In this document: positions 1-8,731 of the stretch, piece after piece
Position numbering within the stretch: position 1 is the stretch's first letter
Layout: each line of letters opens with the position of its first letter
Assembly (NCBI RefSeq): GCF_000346485.2
Contig: NZ_KQ976354.1
Span: forward strand, 3,041,421-3,105,420
Source: Scytonema hofmannii PCC 7110
Lineage (GTDB): Bacteria > Cyanobacteriota > Cyanobacteriia > Cyanobacteriales > Nostocaceae
DNA length: 64,000 nt
Reading direction: 5' to 3'
Made by a program: the position numbers and the translations under genes
Notes under the pieces: generated by a model
What the model saw: the letters and a program-made list of their open reading frames with translations, nothing else
Told to the model about the DNA's origin: nothing
The model's database searches: none

Positions 1-319
1 TCAGCACATAGCGAGTGCTAAAAATTTGTATAAAAAAATACATTAAAGCCCATAGAAATGAGTTGCTACAAGAGTTTGGTCTTAACAAGCGTGCCATTCG
101 GAAGCAAACCCATTTTTTGTTGTCTTTAATAAAGAGAAATCAGGAAATTAAAATTCAGTAAATTCCCCATTTTATCCATTATTAAGATTACTATCTACAG
201 AAAACCGTTAAATTTTAATAACAAAAATTATATGTTGAAAATTAATAAATATCTTACGTTTTTAAAGAATAAATCTGAATTGACCTGATATATTTTTGAT
301 TACATTAATAGTCAAAAAA
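1..319. other. Non-coding, AT-rich leader region
   Basis: No convincing reading frame, RNA gene or strong hairpin is visible here. The DNA is AT-rich and precedes the symporter small-subunit gene, so it probably contains that operon's promoter, but no clear -35/-10 pair can be singled out. Confidence 0.5.
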
Positions 320-574
320 ATGGATAAAGAAAAGAGTCGCGCATACTGGCGTGCCAATACTGCTTTAATCCGCAATCTTTTAATAGTGTGGGCGTCGGTA
401 TCCCTTGGTTTTAGTATCTTGCTGGTACAACCATTGAATACAATACGTTTCTTTGGTGTACCTTTCGGCTTTTGGATGGCACAGCAAGGTTCAATCCTGA
501 TTTTTGTGCTGTTGATTTTCATTTATGCTTTTCAAATGGATAAGCTCGATCGCAAATACAACATCAAAAGGTGA
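320..574 (+). CDS. Small subunit of sodium/solute symporter (DUF4212)
   Basis: Short membrane protein of 84 residues with two hydrophobic helices (roughly residues 18-38 and 50-72) and charged ends, the pattern of the DUF4212 family. Members are encoded directly upstream of a large sodium:solute symporter and are thought to be its accessory subunit in the inner membrane. The ATG at 320 is preferred over the in-frame TTG at 296 because family members begin close to the MDKEKSRAYW segment. The stop lies 9 bases before the GTG of the large subunit, so the two genes are one operon. The family is recognised from sequence pattern and context; the substrate cannot be read. Confidence 0.85.
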   Translation: MDKEKSRAYWRANTALIRNLLIVWASVSLGFSILLVQPLNTIRFFGVPFGFWMAQQGSILIFVLLIFIYAFQMDKLDRKYNIKR

Positions 575-583
575 GGAAAAGCT

Positions 584-2263
584 GTGTCAGTTGAAGTTTG
601 GACGATTATAATAGTCGGGCTTTCGTTCCTGCTCTATCTTTACATTGGATGGCAATCACGAGTTACGGATAGTAAAGGCTTTTTTGTCGCAGATCAAGGA
701 GTTCCTTCAATCGCTAATGGTGCGGCGACAGCGGCTGACTGGATGTCCGCAGCTTCGTTTATTTCAATGGCGGGTCTTATTAGTTTTCTGGGCTATGACG
801 GCTCTATTTATCTCATGGGTTGGACAGGAGGTTATGTGCTGCTGGCATTGCTGTTAGCACCATATCTTCGGAAGTTTGGTAAGTATACAGTACCTGATTT
901 TGTGGGCGATCGCTACTACTCCAATATGGCTCGTTTGGTAGCAGTTGTCGCAGCCATATTTGTCTCCTTCACTTATGTAGCCGGACAAATGCGAGGAGTG
1001 GGCATTGTATTTAGCCGCTTTCTGCAGGTAGATATCAATACAGGTGTCATCATTGGTATGGTGATTGTGGGATTTTTCTCCGTGTTGGGTGGTATGAAAG
1101 GCATCACCTGGACGCAGGTCGCACAGTACGGCATCTTGATTGTTGCTTACTTGATTCCAGCGATCGCAATTGCTATGTTACTGACAGGTAATCCAATTCC
1201 CCAGTTTGCGTTTACCTTCAGTGATATTGCCAGTAAACTCAATCAACTCCAGGTTGAACTTGGGTTTAAGGAGTATACCCAGGCATTTGTGAACAAGTCC
1301 GCGATCGACGTACTATTCATTACCATCGCACTGATGGTAGGAACTGCTGGTTTACCCCATGTGATAGTCCGTTTTTATACAGTTCCTGATGTGCGAGCGG
1401 CTAGATTTTCCGCAGGTTGGGCGCTGTTGTTCATTGCTATTCTTTATACCACTGCGCCCGCCCTCTCCATGTTTGCCCGTTACAATCTCATCAATACCCT
1501 GCACAATAATACAATTGAGCAAGTGCGGCAGTTAGACTGGGTAAACAAATGGGAAAAGACAAAACTCCTGTCTTTTGAGGATAAAAACGGTGATGGGCGT
1601 CTTCAGTTAACTCCACAAAAAGACAAAACCGAAATTACAATTGACCCAGACATTATTGTGCTATCCACCCCAGAAGTTGCGAAACTTGCGCCTTGGGTGA
1701 TTGCTCTTGTAGCCGCAGGTGGGTTAGCAGCTGCGTTATCCACAGCATCAGGGTTGTTGCTGGTTATTTCCAGTTCAATTGCTCACGATGTCTACTATCG
1801 TATAGTCGATCCGCAAGCCTCAGAACAGAAACGATTATTTGTTGGACGCATAATGGTAGGATTGTCCCTCGTCCTTGCTGGGTATTTTGGGGTAAATCCG
1901 CCAGGATTTGTAGGTCAAGTCGTAGCTTTCGCTTTTGGCTTAGCCGCCTCTAGCTTTTTCCCGGTCATTATCCTGGGCATTTTCGACAAGCGAACTAACA
2001 AAGAAGGCGCAATTGCAGGTATGCTAACGGGTTTAATTTTCACCATAGTATACATTGTAGGCGTTAAGTTTGTCGGTATGCCAGCTTGGTTCTTTGGAGT
2101 TTCTGCTGAAGGAATTGGCACTCTAGGTATGATTATCAACTTGATTGTCACTCTTGTGGTATCTCGCTTGACTCCTCCACCACCTATGGAAATTCAAGAA
2201 CTGGTAGAAGATTTACGTCGTCCGGATATTGGTGAGGAACAAGGAGTTAGGACTGTGCATTAA
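584..2263 (+). CDS. Sodium:solute symporter, large subunit (SSS family, acetate-permease-like)
   Basis: Inner-membrane protein of 559 residues with about 13 hydrophobic segments. It shows SSS landmarks such as GAATAADWMSAASF near the N-terminus and the GLPHVIVRFYTVP stretch typical of ActP-like and DUF4212-partnered symporters. The GTG start follows a GAGGAAAAG ribosome site and lies 9 bases after the small subunit. The family couples Na+ entry to uptake of small carboxylates or amino acids; which one is unknown here. A hydrophilic insert around residues 325-355 contains DKNGDGRLQ, which fits a calcium-binding EF-hand loop. No regulator gene is adjacent. Confidence 0.88.
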   Translation: MSVEVWTIIIVGLSFLLYLYIGWQSRVTDSKGFFVADQGVPSIANGAATAADWMSAASFISMAGLISFLGYDGSIYLMGWTGGYVLLALLLAPYLRKFGKYTVPDFVGDRYYSNMARLVAVVAAIFVSFTYVAGQMRGVGIVFSRFLQVDINTGVIIGMVIVGFFSVLGGMKGITWTQVAQYGILIVAYLIPAIAIAMLLTGNPIPQFAFTFSDIASKLNQLQVELGFKEYTQAFVNKSAIDVLFITIALMVGTAGLPHVIVRFYTVPDVRAARFSAGWALLFIAILYTTAPALSMFARYNLINTLHNNTIEQVRQLDWVNKWEKTKLLSFEDKNGDGRLQLTPQKDKTEITIDPDIIVLSTPEVAKLAPWVIALVAAGGLAAALSTASGLLLVISSSIAHDVYYRIVDPQASEQKRLFVGRIMVGLSLVLAGYFGVNPPGFVGQVVAFAFGLAASSFFPVIILGIFDKRTNKEGAIAGMLTGLIFTIVYIVGVKFVGMPAWFFGVSAEGIGTLGMIINLIVTLVVSRLTPPPPMEIQELVEDLRRPDIGEEQGVRTVH

Positions 2264-2269
2264 TACTTT

Positions 2270-2356
2270 TTTCTCTGCGCTCTCTGTTCCTCTGCGGTTT
2301 AAAAATAATTTATTGAACCGCAGAGGCGCAGAGTACACAGAGGGAAGAGGAGAGCC
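2270..2356. repeat. Interspersed inverted repeat (CTCTGCGG family)
   Basis: Inverted repeat with arms CCTCTGCGGTTTAAA and TTGAACCGCAGAGG around an AT-rich loop, flanked by CTCTGTG/CACAGAG runs. Related copies lie at about 3806-3893 and 32420-32525. It may fold in RNA and could act as a terminator after the symporter operon. Confidence 0.7.
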
Positions 2357-2513
2357 AGTGCATCAGTTCCATCAGTGTGGAAATACTTATAGGGGCAATT
2401 TTGTATATTATATTACATATACTTAAAAAATTTAAATTTGTAGAAAAGCAAAATTTATTCCGTAAAATAATGACTCATTGCTTTGATGATTGATTTGCTA
2501 AGTGGAGAAATAA

Positions 2514-3716
2514 ATGGGGCGCGCAAAAAAGGTTGTTTTGGCATATTCTGGTGGAGTTGATACTTCCGTATGCATTCCCTACCTAAAGCATGAGTGGGGA
2601 GTGGAAGAGGTGATTGCTTTAGCCGCAGATCTAGGACAGGGTGATGAATTAGATCCGGTAAGAGAAAAAGCGCTGAAATCGGGTGCAAGTGAGTCTTTGG
2701 TGGCAGATGTTAAAGAGAGTTTTGTCAAAGATTACGCTTTTCCAGCCATTCAAGCGAATGCAATCTATGAAAATCGCTATCCCCTGGCAACTGCCCTCGC
2801 CCGTCCGTTGATTGTTAAGGTTTTAATAGAGACTGCAGTAAAATACGGAGCTGATGCGATCGCACACGGTTGCACGGGTAAAGGTAACGACCAGGTGCGC
2901 TTTGATGTTTCTAGCGCTGCTCTTAACCCCAATCTTAAGATACTGGCACCAGCAAGAGAATGGGGAATGAGCCGTGAGGAAACTATTGCTTATGGAGAAA
3001 GATATGGTATTCCCGCACCAGTGAAAAAATCTTCACCCTACAGCATAGACCGTAACTTGCTGGGAAGAAGTATAGAAGCAGGTGTTTTGGAAGATCCTAA
3101 TGTGGAACCACTAGAAGAAATTTACGCGATGACTAAGGCAATAGCCGATACTCCTAACGAGCCAGAGTATGTTGAAATAGGTTTTACTAGGGGTATACCT
3201 ACCGCAATCAATGGTGAACCTAAAAACCCAGTTGAGCTGATCGAACAACTTAACCAGATAGTGGGAAATCACGGTGTTGGACGCATTGACATGATAGAAA
3301 ATCGCTTGGTAGGTATCAAATCGCGAGAAATATACGAAGCTCCTGCTATGACCGTGTTAATTCAAGCACATAGGGATTTAGAGAGCTTAACTTTAACTGC
3401 AGATGTGACTCACTACAAGCGTGGTATTGAAGACACATACAGCCAATTGGTTTACAACGGACTGTGGTACAGCCCACTCAAAACTGCCTTAGATGCCTTC
3501 ATTCAAAAGACACAAGAGCGAGTTTCTGGAACTGTACGGGTAAAACTTTTTAAAGGCAATGCCACCATTGTTGGGCGGAATTCTAAGAATACCCTTTATA
3601 CTCCCGATTTGGCAACCTATGGTGCTGACGATAAATTTGACCACAAGGCAGCTGAAGGCTTCGTTTACGTTTGGGGGCTTCCAACACGTATTTGGGCGCA
3701 GGGCAGTAAGGAGTAG
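2514..3716 (+). CDS. argG: Argininosuccinate synthase
   Basis: Cytoplasmic enzyme of arginine biosynthesis that joins citrulline and aspartate to argininosuccinate using ATP. The 400-residue length is standard. The PP-loop AYSGGVDTS is at residues 9-17, and the conserved blocks [26 protein letters not shown] and YEAPAMT are all present, so the protein looks intact. The ATG at 2514 has a GGAG ribosome site about eight bases upstream. It appears monocistronic: repeats flank it on both sides. The last codons run straight into a GGGAGTA heptamer tandem array, so the extreme C-terminus (GSKE) may have been reshaped by the repeat. Confidence 0.97.
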   Translation: MGRAKKVVLAYSGGVDTSVCIPYLKHEWGVEEVIALAADLGQGDELDPVREKALKSGASESLVADVKESFVKDYAFPAIQANAIYENRYPLATALARPLIVKVLIETAVKYGADAIAHGCTGKGNDQVRFDVSSAALNPNLKILAPAREWGMSREETIAYGERYGIPAPVKKSSPYSIDRNLLGRSIEAGVLEDPNVEPLEEIYAMTKAIADTPNEPEYVEIGFTRGIPTAINGEPKNPVELIEQLNQIVGNHGVGRIDMIENRLVGIKSREIYEAPAMTVLIQAHRDLESLTLTADVTHYKRGIEDTYSQLVYNGLWYSPLKTALDAFIQKTQERVSGTVRVKLFKGNATIVGRNSKNTLYTPDLATYGADDKFDHKAAEGFVYVWGLPTRIWAQGSKE

Positions 3717-3753
3717 GGATAGGGAGTAGGGAGTAGGGAGTAGGGAGTAGGGA
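3717..3753. repeat. Heptanucleotide tandem repeat (GGGAGTA)n
   Basis: About five units of GGGAGTA, the first degenerate, begin at the argG stop codon. Short tandem heptamer repeats of this kind are characteristic of filamentous cyanobacteria. A looser relative sits at 59218-59248. Confidence 0.85.
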
Positions 3754-4151
3754 AATCCTTGTCAAGATGGCTCATAAAATTTGGGTTCAGGCAGAAATTC
3801 CTCATCTTCTCTCTCTGTGCTCTCAGCGCCAGGGCGGTTTAAAAGTAATTTTTTAAACCGCCGAGACGCAGAGTACGCAGAGGTAAGAGGTGAGAGAACT
3901 ATTGATTTCCTGAAGTTTTTACCCACCTTAGACAGGGCTAGCAATGCCCTACCTACTTTACCTTTTTCATGACTGGTCATGAAATTTTTTCATCGCGACT
4001 GCCTCGTGTTAGCTATGCAAAGCCAAAGATTAAAGAACTGTAAACTTAAGTATATACACGCAGACAAAGGGGTAATAAAATCGGAGGGAACCTGCTACAA
4101 TTTATCGATGTCCTCAATAAAGTTTCATCGCCATTTTCCGCCGACAAAAAA
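3754..4151. repeat. Intergenic region with a second CTCTGCGG-family inverted repeat
   Basis: The span contains an inverted repeat at about 3806-3893 (arms CGGTTTAAAA and TTTTAAACCG, flanked by CTCTGTG and GCAGAGG tracts) related to the copy at 2270. The rest, about 3900-4151, shows no gene. A GGAGGGAA tract at 4083 is too far upstream to serve the next start codon. Confidence 0.65.
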
Positions 4152-5058
4152 ATGACAAGATTTCCTTACGACCAATTTACCAAAAATTATCTCAAAGAAT
4201 TGCTATCAACATCAGGTAATGTAGAAACAAGCCGGAAAGTAGCGGCAGAAATCAAGGAAATAGACGTTTATTTTGCTCCATCACCTCAAGAAAGCCTGGA
4301 GCGAGAAAAGTTGGGGTTGTTAGGTAAATTTGCTGCTACATCAGCAATATTTGAACCATTTAGAAATGCCGTCAAACGGGGAGAAGTCCGGAGTTGTCTC
4401 AATAAGTTATTTGACATCTTTGCGGAATTGGAACCAGAGGCGAACCGGAACAAAACGGAAATTGTGGAAGAGGAATTACCTTTGCATGTGGATTCTGTCA
4501 CCGACAGCGTCTGAAGCCCAGTTAGAGGGATTTAGAGTTATATTAGATGAAGAAAACTGGTTACCTGGAGTTTATTTGTTTGGCGAGTGGTATCGAGCCG
4601 CAATTGTCGCAATTCATCAGTTACCACCTACAGAAGAAACACTATGGCTGAGGGTTTTGGGGAAGGGAAAAGTACAGCAACAAGCTATCCAAGAACTGCA
4701 AGCGTTATCTGAAGATCATCCCTGGCGGGAAGTAGCAATTGATTTATTGAGTAATCTCAAAACCATTTTAGAACTGAAACAAGATTTAGACCAAGAGGAG
4801 AGGGATTTAATTATGCAGTTATCACCTGTTTACGAACAACGACTTGCTGAAGCCAGAGAACAAGGAGTTCAAGCAGAACGGCGCAGTACGATAGATACTT
4901 TATTGAGAGTGCGGTTTGAAACTGTGGATGAGGAACTAGCAGCAGTGATTCAGCCAATCGTTGATTTACCTTCACAAGAGTATGCAGGATTGTTATTACA
5001 ATTGCCTAATGTATCTCGTGAAGAGTTGTTAGCGAGATTCTTCAATAGTGACCAGTAA
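4152..5058 (+). pseudogene. Frameshifted Rpn/DUF4351-like protein gene
   Basis: Two overlapping reading frames together give one protein of a common cyanobacterial family. The first frame runs from ATG 4152 (MTRFPYDQFTKNYLKELLS, then GLLGKFAATSAIFEPFRN) to a stop at 4514. The second continues with WILSPTASEAQLEGF, ENWLPGVYLFGEW and ETLWLRVLGKG to 5058. Relatives read through an ELPxLWILTPTASEAL stretch, which places a one-base insertion (or two-base loss) near 4482-4488 in TTTGCATGTGG. The C-terminal part (about 4870-5050) resembles the DUF4351 tail of Rpn-type PD-(D/E)XK recombination proteins. A sequencing error or programmed shift is possible; a decayed gene is the simplest reading. Confidence 0.7.
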
Positions 5059-5104
5059 CTAGTGGTCTTTTAAAATTGTGTACCTTTTGTCAATACCTCT
5101 AAAG

Positions 5105-5548
5105 ATGTATACCCCTGACCTCTATCAAATAGATTTCTATGCCTGGACTCAAGAACAAATCAGCTTGCTCAAAGCTCAGCGATGGGAGCAATTAGATACG
5201 ATAAACTTGGTAGAGGAAATTGAGACTTTGGGTAGGAAAGAGCGGCAAGAGTTAAGAAATCGACTGGGAATTTTGCTAGGGCATCTATTAAAGTGGCAAT
5301 TCCAATCGGAAAAACGTAGTAATAGTTGGTTGGGCACAATCAGAGAGCAGCGTGTTCAAATCAAACTGCTTTTGGAAGATAGCCCCAGTTTGAAACCTTA
5401 TTTAGAAGAGGTCTTCCTTGTTGCTTATGAACTGGGTCTAGCTTTAGCAATTCGAGAAACGCAATTGGGTGAACAGGTTTTTCCAGAAGTGTGTCCCTAC
5501 ACTCCAGAACAAGTTATAAATCCTAAATTCTTACCAGAGGCAAATTAG
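5105..5548 (+). CDS. DUF29 family protein
   Basis: Protein of 147 residues with the DUF29 signature: YQIDFYAWTQEQISLLK near the start, then WEQLDTINLVEEIETLGR, HLLKWQFQ and a helical C-terminal half ending VFPEVCPYTPEQVI. DUF29 proteins are small, probably helical, very common in cyanobacteria and of unknown function. The ATG at 5105 is chosen because family members begin MYTPDLY-like; an in-frame GTG at 5078 would add nine atypical residues. It follows the frameshifted gene on the same strand with a 46-base gap. Confidence 0.85.
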   Translation: MYTPDLYQIDFYAWTQEQISLLKAQRWEQLDTINLVEEIETLGRKERQELRNRLGILLGHLLKWQFQSEKRSNSWLGTIREQRVQIKLLLEDSPSLKPYLEEVFLVAYELGLALAIRETQLGEQVFPEVCPYTPEQVINPKFLPEAN

Positions 5549-5640
5549 GTTTAAGGAGTGCGAAAGGCGATCGCGAAGCGCAAGCTGAAAGAGCGCTTAT
5601 CGCCCGCTCGTTGGAGCAAAACCTTTGTGAGATTGGCATA

Positions 5641-5667
5641 TAGGGGCGTAAGACCGCCGCGCCCCTA
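5641..5667. repeat. Short inverted repeat TAGGGGCG/CGCCCCTA
   Basis: Perfect arms TAGGGGCG (5641-5648) and CGCCCCTA (5660-5667) with an 11-base loop, between the DUF29 gene and the convergent deaminase gene. It is a common class of cyanobacterial intergenic hairpin and may help terminate either transcript. Confidence 0.7.
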
Positions 5668-5744
5668 CAGTAGCTAATGTTGGTTCTCATTCGTTAAAAA
5701 ATCAAACGTTGAGGCGCTAAAAATGCTTACGCCATATGTAAGTC

Positions 5745-7079
5745 CTAATTTTTACCAATCCACTCCGTTACTGTAGGTGTTGTACGAGTTAATAATTTTC
5801 CTTTAGAAATGACATAGCTCGGAAAAGTGCGACGGCGAATAGCATCATAACGATCGCCTGCATCTAAAACTATCAGCGAAGCTTTTTTGCCAACTTCTAC
5901 CCCATACTCACTTTCTATATACAGTGTTTTTGCTCCATTTATGGTGACCATGTCGTAACACGCATTAATTTCAGGCACTCCTGTCATTTGACAAACATGC
6001 ACTCCCATGTGAGCTACATCTAACATACTACCCGTACCCAAGCTGTACCAAGGGTCTTGAACGCAATCATGACCAAAACTTACGTTGAGCTTTTGTTGCC
6101 AAAGTTCTTTCACTCTGGTGACACCTCTCCGTTTTGGATAAGTATCAGTTCGACCTTGGAGTGTAATATTAATGAGAGGATTGGCAATAAAGTTAATTTG
6201 AGCTTGTTGCAGAAAACCCATTAACTTGAAAGCATAGGCATTATTGTAAGAACCAAATGCTGTTGTATGGCTGGCGGTGACTCGCGCACCTACGCCACTG
6301 CGAATAGCGCAAGCAGCAACGACTTCTAGAAATCTCGATTGGTCGTCATCAATTTCGTCACAGTGAATGTCAATTAAGCGATCGTATTGCTGCGCTAACT
6401 CAAATATACGATGTACCGATCGCACTCCATCTTCGCGGGTCAATTCATAGTGCGGTATTCCACCAACAGCATCAGCACCCATTTTTAAAGCTTCTTCCAA
6501 AAGGGCTTCGTTTTCTGGTTTAGAATAAATACCATCTTGGGGAAATGCCACTACCTGCAAAGTCATCCAGTCTTTGACTTCCTCTCTGACTTCTAAAAGC
6601 GCTTGTAGGGCAATGAGTTGTGGTTCGCTGACATCAGCATGAGTACGGACATATAAAATTCCCCGTGCTGCTTGTTGTTTGAGCATGGCAACTGCACGGG
6701 TTTTGACATCTTCTAATGAAAGATTTTGCTTGCGCTCTCCCCAAATTTGAATACCTTCAAATAAGGTACCGCTTTCATTCCAACGCGGTTCCCCCGCAGT
6801 CAGTACTGAGTCTAAATGAATGTGTGACTCTACAAATGGAGGCGATACTAATTGTCCTTGAGCATCAAGTTCTACTTCTGTCGAGCCGGTGAGATGAGAT
6901 GCGATCGCACTAATGTGACCGTCTTTAATCCCAATATCGACCAGTTCTTCTGGTAATCCAACTAATTTACCGCTACGCACTAATAAATCGTATTCCCAGT
7001 CCGTTAGTCTATCTCCACTTTCTAAAGGTGGTATACGTTCTTTCTTGCTTAGGTCATGCTCCTCTAAAGCTGTCCTCAT
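5745..7079 (-). CDS. CodA-like cytosine deaminase family amidohydrolase
   Basis: Protein of 444 residues aligned over its length with E. coli CodA, the metal-dependent enzyme that deaminates cytosine (and isoguanine). Visible landmarks are PPFVESHIHLD (metal histidines at 86 and 88), VAFPQDGI, HCDEIDDDQSR, SHTTAFGSYN, GRTDTYPKRRG and FGHDCVQDPWYSLG. The aspartate metal ligand is kept in GHD, but the next residue, Asp314 in E. coli, is Cys here, near residue 336. Asp314 contacts substrate in CodA and its substitution alters specificity, so the natural substrate may not be cytosine. An extra 25 residues precede the fold. It is the last gene of a same-strand run starting at thrS. Confidence 0.85.
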   Translation of the reverse strand: MRTALEEHDLSKKERIPPLESGDRLTDWEYDLLVRSGKLVGLPEELVDIGIKDGHISAIASHLTGSTEVELDAQGQLVSPPFVESHIHLDSVLTAGEPRWNESGTLFEGIQIWGERKQNLSLEDVKTRAVAMLKQQAARGILYVRTHADVSEPQLIALQALLEVREEVKDWMTLQVVAFPQDGIYSKPENEALLEEALKMGADAVGGIPHYELTREDGVRSVHRIFELAQQYDRLIDIHCDEIDDDQSRFLEVVAACAIRSGVGARVTASHTTAFGSYNNAYAFKLMGFLQQAQINFIANPLINITLQGRTDTYPKRRGVTRVKELWQQKLNVSFGHDCVQDPWYSLGTGSMLDVAHMGVHVCQMTGVPEINACYDMVTINGAKTLYIESEYGVEVGKKASLIVLDAGDRYDAIRRRTFPSYVISKGKLLTRTTPTVTEWIGKN

Positions 7080-7133
7080 TAACTTAATGCCTGAGTTGAA
7101 AGATTTTTGCTAATTCTAGCAAAGACTTTGAAC

Positions 7134-7883
7134 TTAATTTGAACTAGCTTTGATTTTGTTGATCCCAAACCCCTTACTTATTCCATAGCGAACGCTTTTG
7201 AATTCTACTTGGTTTGTACTAGGGTTATAGAGGGTATAAGTAGCTTCTCCAAAAGTGCGTCCCACATTCCCTACACCAATAACTTGACGTGAGTTGATAT
7301 TGGTAGTTTGGGAAGATTGGCTTACGAGAGTCGTCACTTCTGTCGTAATAGAACCTGATTGTAATTGATACTCAAAAGCCAAACCAGAACGACCACAAAA
7401 CAAGTTGTTAGCTTGCATCCGTAACAATCTATCTAGCATTTGAATGGGAGGAGTTTCCGGAGTTAGTTCCTCGTCAACAGAAACTGTTGTACCGTGAATT
7501 AACAAACAATCTAACTCAAAAAAACCAAAATCAAGCGTCCTTATCCATTGCACGGTTTGACGGGAGACACAATCCCACAGTAACTTAACCGTGTCCCCTC
7601 CATATTTCGCCATTAACTCAGTTGGTTCCCCTGTCCCACCAAGACCGTGCAAAATCAAACACTGTTCCTCCCACCATCCTTTACAAACCAAAGGTTCTAA
7701 TTCTCCACTCCTCGGATGACGCACCCGTTCTACCAGTTGTTCGGAAACATTTGTGGGTCCTACCACATCACCGATAATATACAATGCCTCTATCCAACGA
7801 CTTTGACGCTTAATATCTGCTATCACAGCCTCATAAGCCGCCAAATTTCCCTCAATTCCACTCAAAATCGCCCACTTACTCAT
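7134..7883 (-). CDS. Degenerate metallophosphoesterase-like protein
   Basis: Protein of 249 residues similar in layout to the calcineurin-type phosphoesterase encoded just upstream, but most metal ligands are lost. The canonical SDIHGN is SGIEGN (residues 8-13), the GN(H/D) motif is GWWEE, and the GHTH motif is CGRSG. Only the second Asp (IIGDVVG) and the LIHG histidine remain. It is therefore unlikely to hydrolyse phosphoesters and may be a regulatory or binding paralogue. It begins 35 bases after the upstream phosphoesterase gene, apparently in the same transcript, and 54 bases precede the deaminase gene. Paralogy is seen in the sequence; loss of catalysis is inferred. Confidence 0.75.
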   Translation of the reverse strand: MSKWAILSGIEGNLAAYEAVIADIKRQSRWIEALYIIGDVVGPTNVSEQLVERVRHPRSGELEPLVCKGWWEEQCLILHGLGGTGEPTELMAKYGGDTVKLLWDCVSRQTVQWIRTLDFGFFELDCLLIHGTTVSVDEELTPETPPIQMLDRLLRMQANNLFCGRSGLAFEYQLQSGSITTEVTTLVSQSSQTTNINSRQVIGVGNVGRTFGEATYTLYNPSTNQVEFKSVRYGISKGFGINKIKASSN

Positions 7884-7918
7884 CTAACCACCAACCACTA
7901 ACTACTAACTACTAACCA
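7884..7918. repeat. Heptamer-type tandem repeat (ACTAACT family)
   Basis: CTAACCACCAACCACTAACTACTAACTACTAACC-like array, the complement of the GTTAGTG repeat found at 10766-10812 and 37196-37335. It fills the whole gap between the two phosphoesterase-like genes. Confidence 0.7.
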
Positions 7919-8731
7919 TTACTTTGTACAAACATGAGTTGGGTCATCCGCCCGTTCCGCAAACTCCAAAGAGTTCGCCAAACGCCAAGCAAAAATTGTC
8001 GGTAAACCCTTTTCAATAATTGCTGCACAAGTTTTCTGATAATCGTAAGAAACTTCCCGCAACATCACTTCTTCAGTATCCGTGTCATAAATAACATAAG
8101 TGGCATTTGGTCGCCCATGTCTGGGTTCTCCTACCGAACCAACATTGATAATTCGCTTCAAGGGTGCATGAAAACTCTGAACTTTTTCTTCCACACATTT
8201 ACTTTTGAGGCATACTTGTAAACTCCCTGCATTTAAAGTACGGACATAAGGTATATGTGTATGTCCGCAAAACAGCACATCTGCTCCTGTAGAAAGGACT
8301 CTTTCTAGCGCCATGAAAGCGTCAAGTTCTGGTAATAAATATTCATGGTTGCTGTGTGGACTACCATGAACAAATGCGAGGTTCCCCTCACGCAAACTGT
8401 GAATCAGCTTTGCTAAGTATTCGCGATTTTCTGGATAAATTTCCTGATTCGTCCATTCATGAGCCAGTTTTCCACGTTTTTCAGCCAGCAAAGAAGGATA
8501 ACTACAATCGCAAGCATTCAACCCCTCGACAATATCTTCATCCCAACAACCAGCACAAGTTGGAATATCTAAAGAGCGAATTTTTGCCACGACTGCATTC
8601 GGGTAGGGACCATATCCTACCAAATCACCAAGACAGTAAATTTTCTCAGCTTTCTGTTTGTCGATATCGAGTAAAACTGCATCTAAGGCTTCATAATTAC
8701 CATGAATACATGACATAACCGCTATTTTCAC
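7919..8731 (-). CDS. Calcineurin-like metallophosphoesterase with Cys-substituted metal site
   Basis: Protein of 270 residues of the YfcE/bacterial calcineurin-type phosphoesterase group. Motifs in order: SCIHGN, YCLGDLVGYGP, AGCWDE, FVHGSPHS and CGHTHIP. The fold and C-terminal histidines are intact, but two usual metal ligands are cysteines: the first Asp (SDIHGN to SCIHGN) and the bridging Asn (GN(H/D)E to GCWDE). That suggests an altered metal preference, plausible in this zinc-related operon. The GTG start is supported by a four-base GTGA overlap with the stop of the upstream P-loop gene, indicating translational coupling. Its substrate is unknown. Confidence 0.82.
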   Translation of the reverse strand: MKIAVMSCIHGNYEALDAVLLDIDKQKAEKIYCLGDLVGYGPYPNAVVAKIRSLDIPTCAGCWDEDIVEGLNACDCSYPSLLAEKRGKLAHEWTNQEIYPENREYLAKLIHSLREGNLAFVHGSPHSNHEYLLPELDAFMALERVLSTGADVLFCGHTHIPYVRTLNAGSLQVCLKSKCVEEKVQSFHAPLKRIINVGSVGEPRHGRPNATYVIYDTDTEEVMLREVSYDYQKTCAAIIEKGLPTIFAWRLANSLEFAERADDPTHVCTK

